Below, piece by piece: positions 45,263-57,200 of a stretch of 64,000 bases of DNA. Within the stretch, counting starts at the first letter, position 1; each line of letters begins with the position of its first letter. The stretch is from Burhinus oedicnemus. Its lineage: Eukaryota > Chordata > Aves > Charadriiformes > Burhinidae. The position numbers and the translations under genes are program-made. Where the stretch lies: contig VFFE01008918.1 in assembly GCA_008921705.1 (NCBI GenBank), forward strand, positions 194,351-258,350. Reading direction: 5' to 3'. The notes below the pieces were generated by a model that did no database searches, was not told where the DNA came from, and saw only the letters and a program-made list of their open reading frames with translations.

Positions 45263-48200
45263 GTGAGGGGGGGCCGCCCTCCAACCGCCGCACCGGGAAG
45301 GGGAAGGGGAAGGGGAAGGGGAAGGGGAAGGGGAAGCGGGGGGTGGCCGCCGGGTTTCTTTCCCGCCCTGCCTCGGCGGCTCGGGGCCTCGTACGGCGGG
45401 CGCGGCCGGCGTGCCCAAAGCGCTGGCTGCTCCCCCGCCTCGGCAGGACGGGGGCATCGTCCGAGCTGAGCGGCCCCTTCGGAGCCGTCCCCGCCGGGCC
45501 GCCTGAGGGGAGCAGCGGGGTTGTGCGGGTGCTGGAGGAGCTGACCCGCAGAGTTGTCCTGTCGCGTCCTCCGGCCGCGCCGCTTCCTATCTTCATCCGC
45601 TGCCGTTCCCCTCATCCCCTGTGGCCCGGCTGCCAGTTGCCTTACCCCGCTGTCTGGTCCCTTCCCTTTGCTGTCTCAAGTCTTGGTGGCTCTTCATCCG
45701 TGGCCTGGCTCCCACTCGGTCCCGCTTTACCCAAGGCACTTTCTTCTCGCCACAGTCAGCCCGCCCGCCTTGCTCCTCTGTCCTGGCGGCGCACACGGGT
45801 ACTTGGAGCGAACCTCACCAAGAGCTGAGCAGTAGTGTAGTGGCTGTAGGTTTTTGCCACTTCCAGCTAAAGCCTGTTGGCATCGCTTGCTGCCACTTCG
45901 AAACGCTCATTGCATCTTCCCCCAAAACTAATTTAATGGAGAAATAAAAATAAAAGTCCTGTCACTCACATGTAATATTAAATATCTATTATCACCTTAA
46001 TATTTCTGAGCCGAAAGCTTTTCTCTGGCCTGTAGGTTGGCGGTAGGGACAGTGCATTCATCAGAGCGTTAATAGGTGGTGACACCTAAAATGCTGTATT
46101 GGAACGTTTAACTTACTTCCTGTCTTGCTTGATCATATAGTGAACAATAGCAGTGGTTCACTGCAGGAAGGGATGCGTTTTATCATCGGAAGACTCCTCT
46201 CCCTTACATCATTCGTCACTGAATTGTGATGTGCAGCTGGATCCTTTGGTGTGGAAGTCACTGTGTGGGTTATTACTTTTAGTAGTAAAGCGAAGTACTT
46301 TTAAAGTTAAAACTTAATCCAAAACAAGCCTTTCAAAAATGGCTGTTGCCATTAACTAGTTAAGTAGTGAAAGGTGTACCCCTTCTTGCCTCCCCCGTCT
46401 TATATGTAATACTTCTTTGCCATTTTACATTCTGGTCTCTGCTACATTCAGCGGTGTAGGGAAATCCAATGCTTGTAAAGCATTAAATAATATTTATGTT
46501 TCATTTGACTTAAGCATACGTTGTTTCTTCTTTTATATACATGATTTATAGTTATTTGGGCCGATTCCAGTTGTGCTCTTGTGAATTACTGTTCTGACAC
46601 GTGCATACTGCAGCATAAATAACACGGTAGCATAGCTTTTTGCAGTGGAATTGTTCCAGAGTGTTTAGGATCTGTAGAATAACCACAGCTTCTGTCCAGC
46701 TGCTTTTTGGTGGTTGCTAGCATACGTGGTAAAATGGAAAGTATCTGAAGGCATCTCCAGTTCATAAGGCTGTTTTTCAGAGAAGGATGATACTGTTATC
46801 AGTGTTTTACTGCAATTTCTTATTTGTATCAGAAGGGAGATAACCTGTCCAAAGTCACCCAACAGACTAGTGCCTGTGATGAAAATTGAACGTGCCTCTG
46901 GCATTTTATTTTCACTAGATCATTCTTATGCTAGGGGCTGAACTGTCCCAAGTTGAGTTCAGTAATCTTTATGTAAGTATCTCCATTGAGAAATACGGGA
47001 TTGAATCAGTGTGTTTATCTATCGTGAACACTTGTGTGTTTCCTTCCCCCTTGCTGTAGCAGAGGAACCTCACAGTGAGGGTTGGGGAACGCGTATGATT
47101 TCTGATATACGGGAAATTATTATAACTCTTCAAAAGAGATGAGTTTTTATTTGAGAGGGTGAGGGAAGAAATTTCAGATTTTCTAGAGGAAAAAGAAAAA
47201 AAAGTCTTCCAGAATTCAAAGCTTGATACTTGTGTTTTATTTCCTCCTCCTTTATGATGAAACTGATCAAACTGGGAGATGACTTCTGTCTGGAGGACTT
47301 CCTTGGAGCCAGGGTTTATATTTATCTGAACATTTTCCAATACATTTGTCATTATGCTTCTATCCATCTTTATGTTTTCGAGTTGGGATGCACTTGTCCT
47401 CTGTAGCTAGGGCGTCGTTGACTTTTTTAAGTGACTTAATAATACTTATTGCATTATTCTGGGTCACCTTTTCTATGCATCCCAGCCTCCTGGGTTTTTT
47501 TTCTTTTGTTTTGTTTTTAACTGAAACTGTTCTGGGAAAACTTCATTGATTTGTCTTCAGGGAATCATTTTCTCTTCATTCTAAACCTGTTGGAGGTTAC
47601 AAAAAGCTTAAAGCATCTGCTGCGGTTCTAGTTGATGGTTGAATTGAAGAACATAACGGAAAGGTGAAAAAGTTCCTCCCAAATATGCTGGGATACTGCT
47701 TCCACTAGTTTTCCAGCTTGAAACAGGAGTATAAAGGGACAACATGCAAATTGATACCGTTAAGATGCTGACAATTCAGTTCAAACTGTTGGTTTAATGG
47801 AGCACTGAAATTAAAGGAGACTAAAGTAGCCTTAGGCACCAGTCAGATTGATGCTGATGTTGAAGTTTATATTTTTTTGCTGTTCTCTAGGGCTGCTTTG
47901 TTTTTAAACCAAGTCCCAAGAAGAGAAAGGTGTCTCAGGAAACAGGTTAGTGCATTTTGATGTATGTTGCTATGCTTGGGTTAATCCTGGAAGGTTCACC
48001 ACATCTGATGGAATTCTGTCATAGCTGTGTGAGGATTTCTGTTGCTCCTTGATGTCCATATTGCTGAAAACTCATTTCTTCAGAGGAACCCCAGCAAATT
48101 GTTGGCTAGTGTAAATGTTTTTTTCATGTCCAGCAATCAAGATCATATAGCGATCTTTGTCTTTGCAAATTTTTTTTACACGAGAACTCCTTTCCATGCT

Positions 48201-51200
48201 GCCATAAATTGTTTACCAACTGACAGACTATTTATCTGAAGAGTCTTAATGAGTCACTTCTAAGCTATGAGAGTCAGAAATGTTTCCCCATCCATAAATC
48301 TCATCATATTCTTGGTAGTTTGCCTAGATTTCTTAAGGAAAAGAAGAAAGAAAAACGATTTGTGAAGATTCCATGGCTTCTGTCCACTGCTGTTTGTTAT
48401 ATATATTTTCTTCAGCCTATATGCTATGTATACAGGTTTCTTGTCATTTGAGGAAGGACTCTTACTGGAGCCACAAATAATGCTGCTTAAATAGTTGCTG
48501 TTTGAGACTCAGTTAGGAAACAGTGTTCTTATTCCCAGGTTAAACTTTCTAGGGCAGCAGCAGAGCTGTCAAAAGGTGTACAATTTGTACAAAAAAATGT
48601 GGAAGGGAAAGTACTAAGACCAGACTTTTGTGGAAATCACCATAGACTCGTTCATTACCAGAGGGACTTACTGTAACACCTACTTTAAAATTAATCCCAA
48701 ATTATTTTTTCCGTGAGAGTTGGAACATCTGTAGCTCAGGCAATGAGAGGCAGGGAAATAGAATCCAGTCTGTCATTCCAAGTCATTGCAAGATAAATAA
48801 ACCAACAACCAAGACCTATGCACTTAAACCACATTTAAAGTTTACCCCTTACTGGGTATTATGGTTTTGTTTTTGCAAGATTAGTAATGCTTGGATAAAT
48901 CCTACTAAACATGTTGTTCTAGTTAGCAAATGCTTTGAGACAGAAAAATAAATTTGACTGAACTACTCCTGAAAGAGAGGTAGAGGTGAGCTGGTTTGGC
49001 TGCTCACAGCAGTTGGTTAGAATAGTGTTCTAAATAAATAGTACTTTGATGTGCATCCATCCAGTTTGGAAGCCCAAACCTGGGAAGTGTGAAGTTTCAG
49101 TTGTGAGACTTCACAGCATTGATAGTTGATAATACTCTTGCACCCCACAAAAGGCCTTCTGTGCACATTTGCACCTGTGGTTTGAGTTTCGGTAGTATAA
49201 AAAAAATATTGTGTCTCAGTATATTACCAATAATGTGGTGGCTGGATTTTCTTTAACTGAAAGCCTAAAACCTGTGTAATCAGAGTGGGTTATGTATTTT
49301 AAGTGATTTTTCTTAGGGATACAAATGAGGTGTTCGTTTAGGGGAGACGATGAAAATGGAGGATGAGGAGTGCCTCATGTTCATCATTTACAGAGCTGGT
49401 TTGAGTGTTTTTAATGCTTTGGGAGATTGAATGCGCTCATCAACTGGTTCTTTTTTAGAGATCAGACCGTTGCTGATGCTCCATTGAACGGCCACCAAAT
49501 GGACATTAATGGCTAGCAAATTAATTTTTTTATATGCATATGTTTAGAAAAAATCAATTGTTATGTTTAACGTCACCTTGTAGCAACAGTTCACTGGCTG
49601 TTCACATAATCTTCAGTCTTTGTGTTCTTCCAGGTGGTGTTAGTGAAGCCTTAAAGCTACACCAGGCCTGCTAAACGTATGCTGGGAATAGAAGGATGTT
49701 TCCAAGCCTGGGCTTTTTTTTTTTTTTTTTTTTTTTTTTTAGNNNNNNNNNNNNNNNNNNNNAGAGTAACAGGAACTCTCTTGTATAATGGAAACGGAGC
49801 TCAGGTTTTTGAGCAGGCATCATGTGCGATCTCGTGGAGACGTGACCTTCATTCCTTTGATAGCTGTCTCATCAATGCTGCTAGACACAGCCTTTGCCGC
49901 TTTGTTTAAAATCAAGTTCACTGCTCTGTGTGTCACTTCTTGGTGCTAATAAATCTTTATGATTATTTTATTGGGGGCAGGGGTTTAATCTTATTTCTAA
50001 CATCTATGTTCTAGAGTATATATTGATATCCTGAACTTCAGAGTACATGGTTTTTTGTCTATTCTAGCAGAAGGCCTTGGATTAGAGGCAGATTGTCAAA
50101 GGCACATATGTAACAAAAGAAATACAAAATGCTGGCACTATGTATCTGCCTTTAAAAGTTTTATCTCCCCCTGCTTTCTCTCACCTTTCCATATATTCCT
50201 GCATATACATATTCTTGCATGGAAATCATCCCAAAGGGCAAAAGACGGTTGTAGCAAATGTGGCAGTCACATGGTTTAGTATTTTTTCCTATAAAACATA
50301 CTTAATGCATTCCTTTTTTTTTTTTCATCCTGAATTAGATTTGGAGGAGCTGAATATTTGCTCTTGTATAGATTTCTCAGAAAAATATTTACAGGTGTTT
50401 TGAAAGCCAAAAGGATGTAACAGGAATTTTCATGAACATTCTTACAGAAACTAATTATATTGTTTTATTCCTCCTATGTCACTTACACTTTGTCAGTATG
50501 GTGGGTTGTTTTTTCTTCTTTAAAGCCTGTGGTGTGACAACACAGTTAAGCTCATTTGCTTTCCAAATTATTGTTGAGGTATTTGACCAGAAGTTCCAAG
50601 ATGGGAAATGTCTGTGTTTGCCACACAGTGAATAGTTTATAGTTCACAGGAAGACTTAGTGTTACTTAAAATTTTACCCTGGAGTTTTAAGGATTACAAA
50701 TTATGCAGGAAAGAAGTAGAAAAAGGCAGACATTCTGGTGTTTCCACATTTTTATAAATAAAATCTCTGTGTGTTTGTTTACAGCAAATACAAGAAGACT
50801 TGAATAAGCAGTTATTTGATAACTTATTAAGCTTTTTGAGGCAGTCTCATTCTGAGTTCCAAGAGAAGACAACAGAATGGACTTGTCGGATGAAGTCCAG
50901 AGAAATCCCTACTGCAGCTCTTGTCTTAGGTAATTTTTTAAATATATATTTTGTTATATACATATGCTTAAAACTGACACAGATCAAAGAAAAATATATT
51001 GCTGGCTTCCAGCAGTTACTGTGAGCAGTTATCAGCTTTAGGAATGTTAACAGAAGAGACTGGGCTGGGAGAAGGAAGCAGGATAAGACCTCCTTCGCCT
51101 TAATCTGTATGCCTAATAGTGCAGTAAGGTAATATGTCCCCTAAGGGTCTGTCTTAGGCAGCTGGTAATGATTTGAGTTTTTTTCTCCTGATGCACTGGA

Positions 51201-54200
51201 GGGGCTTTGATTCTGTCCCTGTTTCTGCCACCAGCATGCTTGGTGGTTTCTGTTACTAACCACAGAATTACACAACTTCTGTATTTCTGATAGATGTTCT
51301 TACAGTGCATCTTTACGTGTAGGAAAGCAGTGTCATTATTTTGGAAAGGGGACAGAGGGTGAAGAAAATAGCTGAAGATCTTATTACTGAAGTTAGTGAA
51401 GTTCTGAACTCTCTCTTTTTCTCCCCCCGCCCCGGCCTTTCTTTCAAAGGGTTGTAACAGTAATCCTAAACCTGGTTCAAGGCAACCTGATTGCATTTTC
51501 AGTGGATCATTTTAGGGAACCTGAAATCATACTTGTGCTTCAAATTTACCATTTGAGCACTAACAAGGCCTGGAAGGTAGTCTACTTCTGTAGGTAGTAG
51601 AAAGTGAGAAGTTCCTGCTCTGAGTATTTCTGTGGAAGAAGTTGTGAATTGCCTTCTGGAGGCACTTTTTTTTTTTTGGTTGACTAAGGATGTTAACAAA
51701 GGCAGAAAATATTGAGTAGTTCATAGTAAATTCAGACTGTAGTTCATACTAACTCATAGTAATTTTCCTCCTTACATAAGCCACGTGAGGATCCAGGTCT
51801 CAGGTATATGCACTGCTCTTCTAGAGAAGGTGGATTTCATCTTCTTGTCTGCAGGCCTTAGATGACTGTGGATGGCTTCTGAGCGTATGAGGAACAGGGA
51901 AGTTAGAAAACAAATCCTACCCCTTGCAGGTTTGCACCGTTCAGAAATCTTTCTTTTTTTTTAAAAAAAAAAAGCAAACTATATGAGGGGTCTTTGCAGT
52001 GATTCCCTGTTCCTCTTAATCAGCTAGTATTAATATGTATATCTAATCTTGTGCTAGTTTTTTGTCTTTCCTTTCATTCCTTCCTTGAATATTTGAGGCA
52101 TCTTCTGGTTTTTGTCTTCTGTTCAATTTATTATTCAATTATTGTGGTCAAAAATCACAGCAAAAATGCCCTTAAAAATTTGTCTGTCTTTTAGGTGTGA
52201 ATGTTACAGATCATGACTCGACTTTTAGAAGTCTCTCAGAAGTCATTCAGAATAACATTACTCCTTATGTAGCCTTGCTGGAAGCCAAAGATTGCCCAGG
52301 TAAATACTGCACTAGCTTTGCTTCTTCAACTGAATAAGCTGTCAATTAACTAGAAATTCTAGCTTTTGCCCCCAAATGTAAGAATAATGGGATGGAGGGA
52401 TCTTGAAGATGTTCTAAAGATTTGCTCAATCCCATGTTAACATAGCAGTAATGCCTACTGTATTTTAAGAGGTTTCCAGTTCTGTTTAAAACAATGAAGA
52501 TTGAAATACTACTTAGTTGTAGCATAAATGTCAGGAGCATGCTGCTTAGTGTACTGCATGTTGATATTGTAGGTTGGCTTTCCTCTTGTTTAATTGGACA
52601 GTGTATGCATTCCACTCTTTAAATGCTTACAGTCACGTTACTACAGTGAGGGAAGGGTAGGATAAAATTTTGTCACACTCTCCTTGCTCCTTTTTTATTT
52701 TTTAAGTAAAAAGATTTAAATAACTTATGACAGCATCCCCAGATCTATGGATTGTCTGCCTTATTTTATTTTTTTTTTAGGTCACGCTAGTAGTATGTGA
52801 CGAGTTCAGGAAAGGTGCAGGGCCAACATCTTAACCTGAATTGTTGCTATCTAAGCAAATTAATAGGATAATTTTTATTGCATTAACAACATGCATATCG
52901 TGAATATCTTCAAGCTTTCTGGAATATGAGGTGTGGATTCTGGAGAGAGAAGGAGAATAATTAGAAAAGTGCAAAATAATAAGCGATAACGGGGTAATTT
53001 TTCAGATTATGAGTTTGAGAAATGTTTCGAAATAACAATGTCTTTACTGTGTGTCTAAAAATGTGTCGTGAAGGCATAAAACATCTGATGCAGAAGCTTC
53101 TGGGGCAGCTGATGAACTGCTATATAGGTGTGGACTCATTGGAAGATGAGGACTATGTGCAGGTTTCCCAGAATAGAGTACGTTGTTCAATGACTTCCCT
53201 TATCAACTGGTATGAGAGTGTAACAAAGGTATGATTTTTTTATTTATTTATTTACCTTTTTTTTTTGTATCATCAGTTTATAAAAATGGCTGACCTTTAG
53301 ATGCTTTTAAAGAAGAAATTGAATAACGCAAATTTATATGCCGTAGAGAAAACATGCCAAAGGTTAGCTTTTCATTTAATACTAAGAAATAACAGATTGA
53401 GGTGATTTGAATACAAATCTGTAGCATATGTAACAAATGTAGAGTTAGTTTCTGATGAGGTATGAATGTCAGAATTCTGAAAAACAAGCAAAAAGTACTA
53501 TTTTATGATACGTTTAATTGGGAACAAGAAGCTTAAAATGCAGTATCACCTTCATGCCAGATGCTTTTTTCCCAGGAGTGCTGAGATGTTTTGTTTATTA
53601 AAGCAAAACTTGAAGAAAGAATAGCCCTCCAGGGGAGAGGCACCTTATTAGTGCTAATGTGCCATTATTTCATCTGCAGCCCACACTACATTGCCAAGCA
53701 GTGAGAAAATAACTTTCAAAATGTCGTTGTATCGTTCTTTTTAATAAAGCTAGTGAAGTTTTAAGTTTTGTTTCTGTCATAAATGAAAGTTAGAAGTGAT
53801 TTTGTGATGACTTCATCAGAGCAGTGTGTTAAATAAGTTTAATGTGTACATGCTTTTTCTATTACTGTGTAAAGATGTAGGAAATGGGCAACGTCCATGT
53901 ACACAACTCGCATCTTCTCCCTCAATCCCAACAGAATTTCACTAGTTCTGTCCCACAGAGCTATTTCTGTCTCTGTTGGAATGTGGGTTTTTAAAATTTG
54001 TTTACTCTTTGTACTTTCCTCCTGTGCCAAAAAGAAGGAAGAAAAATTTCAATTCTAGATGCTAATAATAAATACAACTGCAGCAAAAAGTCAGTCATGT
54101 CACTTTGGAGCATTCCAATATCGTAGATGTGATTCAATCTTTTTATTTTCCTGTCTTCTCTTTATTAATGCATAACGAATGGCTTTAAAGAAAACAGATT

Positions 54201-57200
54201 CTGAAACTCTGAGAAAAAAAAGAACTTCCTCTTCTAGACACTGGCAATCTCCTCCAGTTGTAGTTATATTCAAAGACATGGAAAGTTTCACCACAAAAGT
54301 ACTTCAAGACTTCATAGTCATCAGCAGGTAACATGACCTGAAGTTTAGTTCTTCCACTCTGTTACCCATTTTCTGTTTGCAGCCGTTTTGATGTGTAACA
54401 ATGAGGCCAGGGACAGTTGGATAGCAAATATTGATGCTGCTTCTTTGCAGGAGCGACTGAGCAAAAGCCTGTTTGCTACGTTGCGGGGATAAATTATCCT
54501 AAAGCTAACTTGGGATTCTGAACCAGGGTACCTACAGGCTGGGTTGAGATATTGGCTGGCTGATTTAATTCTTTACATGAGAGGATTTATTGGTACTAGT
54601 TGTTACAGAATTTGTGATTATGAAACTAATTTTTTAAGATGCCTAAATCTTTCCTCTGTAGACTTTTTAAATTGTTTTCAGAGTATATTTTTTGTATGAC
54701 AACTGATATAATGCTGCTTAAAGGTCACTAGCTTACTAATAGGACTCTCTAAAACTTACCCAGAGAATTTCTCAGCGTTGGACAGGATCTGTAACAAGTA
54801 GCTGACTATTTCAGGTACTCCTGTGCTTCTGTCCTTCCTTAACCTGTCTTCCTTAATATCATCTCATGCATCCTAATCAAAAACCCACGCTGTTCTCCAA
54901 AAAGAGCATCTTACACTTAGTCCCCAGGGTGAAACTACAGTTGCAGCAGAACTGAGGCTGCAGTTGTACAATTAATTCAGCTGCGGTGTGCATACCTGAC
55001 GTTACCTCTAAACAAGGCTAGGCAATTTCACTTGCTGAGAGACCCACAGTAAAAATACTTCTCTACTTCAGATTTGGCAGATGGGTTCTCTGGAGAACAT
55101 TTCAAGAACTAAAATCAGAAATGCACTATTATCTGGAAATAATTAGGGTGTACGGTAGGGGAAAATGAGGTTTTAATTGTTTTTTAAGTGTTGTGTTTTA
55201 TTTTGCTTTTTGTGGCAAGCATAAATACCTAATTATGAGAATGTGGAAGGAAGACAAAGTGCAATTCAGGTCTATAAGTCTACTATTTGCAAATACACTT
55301 TTTTTCATAGACTGTGTGTCTCTTCAGAAATAATGTTTAGAGGATTCAAATGATCTTATAGCTAAAGATTGTCATGATTAAAGTAAAGTAGAAGATGGGT
55401 AAAATAGAAGTTTGACAGGGTAACAGAATGCTTTGAAAAAAATCTTGGGGATGGTTGTAGAGATTGGGTTTATTTTCTCCATTTCAGTTTTAAACATGTT
55501 TCATAATAAGGGTGAAGTGGGTGAATGTGAGAGGTTCTTCTTATTTGTTAATCACAAGATTCAGTTTCTCTCCGATATTCTTTTAGGTTATCAACAGTGG
55601 ACAGTAATATATGAAGTTTCTTTTTATATGTTTAAGTCGTTAGCTATGACTTTTGGGGAGCTAGAGAAATGAAATAATTGTGGGATAACAAAGAACAGAT
55701 GTCAAAAAGTTGCTGTGGTGAAAACAGAGGAAAGGAATAAATTGTCAATTTTAACCTAGAGATAGTTAAGACAGTAGAATTTCCATCTCCTTGAAACTAA
55801 TGAAAAATGGAAAATAATGACGCAATAATACTAAAAACACTGTAATTTTTTTTATCATTTGTATGCTGTTCACAAAGAATACAGCATTCAATCCTGGGTA
55901 TTGATTCTCAAAGCATATTCTGAAAAACTATCTAAAGAGGAAGACTGAATCTGGAGAAGTTGGAATTCTTTTCTTAAATATAATGGGAACATAGAATATT
56001 AGAGGGGTTTCATATTTATTTTTAATTTATTAAATGGTGGAAAATTTGTAAATTTTTTTGAGATTGTTAGCTGTTTAATGTCTTCTTATTTTTTATCTGT
56101 TTGTTTAAAAAAAAATTATTATAAGATTCAGTTCTCTGAATATAACTTTTTGGGAAGACAGGACCAGTATGATACTCTAACTGAAAAGATCCTTTTTGTG
56201 CCACTTCCTGAAATTTGAATCCTAAAATATAATTTAATTTGCCTTTCTACTTCAGGGCTTTGAATAGCTTCCTTTCTTTTTTGTTCTACTCCACATCAAA
56301 ACTCTTTTGCTTTACTGGCAACAAGTCTTTTAATTTACCCCTTTCTGCATCTAAGCTCAGTGTTGTAGTAGGAACAGAATGCATTTGTTTCATTATTTTC
56401 TATAATTTAACTATTACGTTTTTTTCTCCCTTCCCCCATGATCCAGTCAGCATATCCATGAATTACCTCTAGTACTGATTTTTGGAATCGCAACATCTCC
56501 AATGATTATCCACAGCTTACTTCCTCACTCTGTTTCCTCTCTGCTGTGCATAGAGCTTTTCCAGTCCCTTTCCTCTAAGGAACACCTGTCTACTATAATT
56601 GACAAGGTAATTGCCTTTCTAAATAGGAGTGTATGTGTATTCAAGCACAGTGTACATGTGTGGCCTTTAGAAATAGGTTTGTCTGAAGCTTTTGAAATGG
56701 AATCTGTTCCTGAGAGCGGTGCATTTTGGATATTTCTACTCATAGTTGCAGAGTAGCTTAATACTGAGAGCTTCCTGCTGACATTGAGACACACACACAC
56801 CTGCTTTCATCTTTCATTTGCACCAACATCTATGCGTACATACTTGGGCAATTACACTTCAATGTTCCCACCTCTTCATTAAAGTAGTGCTTTGATTTGT
56901 GTTCTGCTTTGTTCCAGAAAAAGATAGCTTTAGACATAGAAAAATTCAGCTCAGCCTGAATTTTGCTGCCTCTCAAAAATTAGCAGAGTTATCCAAATGG
57001 TCAAGCCATATAGACGCTGTGCGTTTGTGATTCTCAGTACGCTACTTTGTGCAGGATTTCCAGAAATGCTGGAAGTAGTGGTATTTGTGGTTGTTACAGC
57101 AATCTCTGTTATGTTGTTTGTAATTTTAAAAATAAATACAAAAATAATGCTAAGCAAAACTAACTTCAAACATTGCATATTACTGAAGGGTACTTAGGAA

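Larger units (their letters stand above)
44390..45620. promoter_or_regulatory. CpG island and bidirectional RARS2/ORC3 promoter
   Basis: Abrupt switch from AT-rich intron to GC-rich, CpG-dense DNA. It contains both first exons, pointing away from each other, with 328 bases between the start codons (44911-45238). No TATA box is placed for either gene. GC boxes are visible (cccgccc at 44971-44977, ggggcggcc near 45190), as are an ETS-type gcggaag near 44925 and a ttggcgcc at 45220-45227 resembling an E2F half-site. Known pattern: divergent housekeeping genes under 1 kb apart commonly share such a promoter. Factor sites are motif guesses only. Confidence 0.9.
47946..50784 (+). other. ORC3: ORC3 introns 2-3 with assembly gap; exon 3 not found
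   Basis: I searched this interval in ORC3 sense for the conserved block between KKRK and the LQEELNK-like start of exon 4 (in human about 33 residues including RFETYQLIWQQ) and did not find it. The interval contains T27 and AG ending at 49742, directly followed by 20 N. Confidence 0.75.

Noticed and set aside
44538..45947. Many long overlapping open frames (up to 339 codons) on both strands
   Set aside because: They follow from high GC in the CpG island; they overlap one another in several frames, resemble no family, and cross the proven RARS2 and ORC3 first exons and splice sites.
50068..50140. CAGAAGGCCTT... after tctattctag as ORC3 exon 3
   Set aside because: The peptide has no ORC3 similarity and no good donor follows.
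50339..50394. 56-base segment between a T-rich acceptor and a GT that fits the phase needed for ORC3 exon 3
   Set aside because: Length and phase fit by chance, but its peptide ([19 protein letters not shown]) shows no likeness to the conserved ORC3 block; kept only as a possible cryptic exon.
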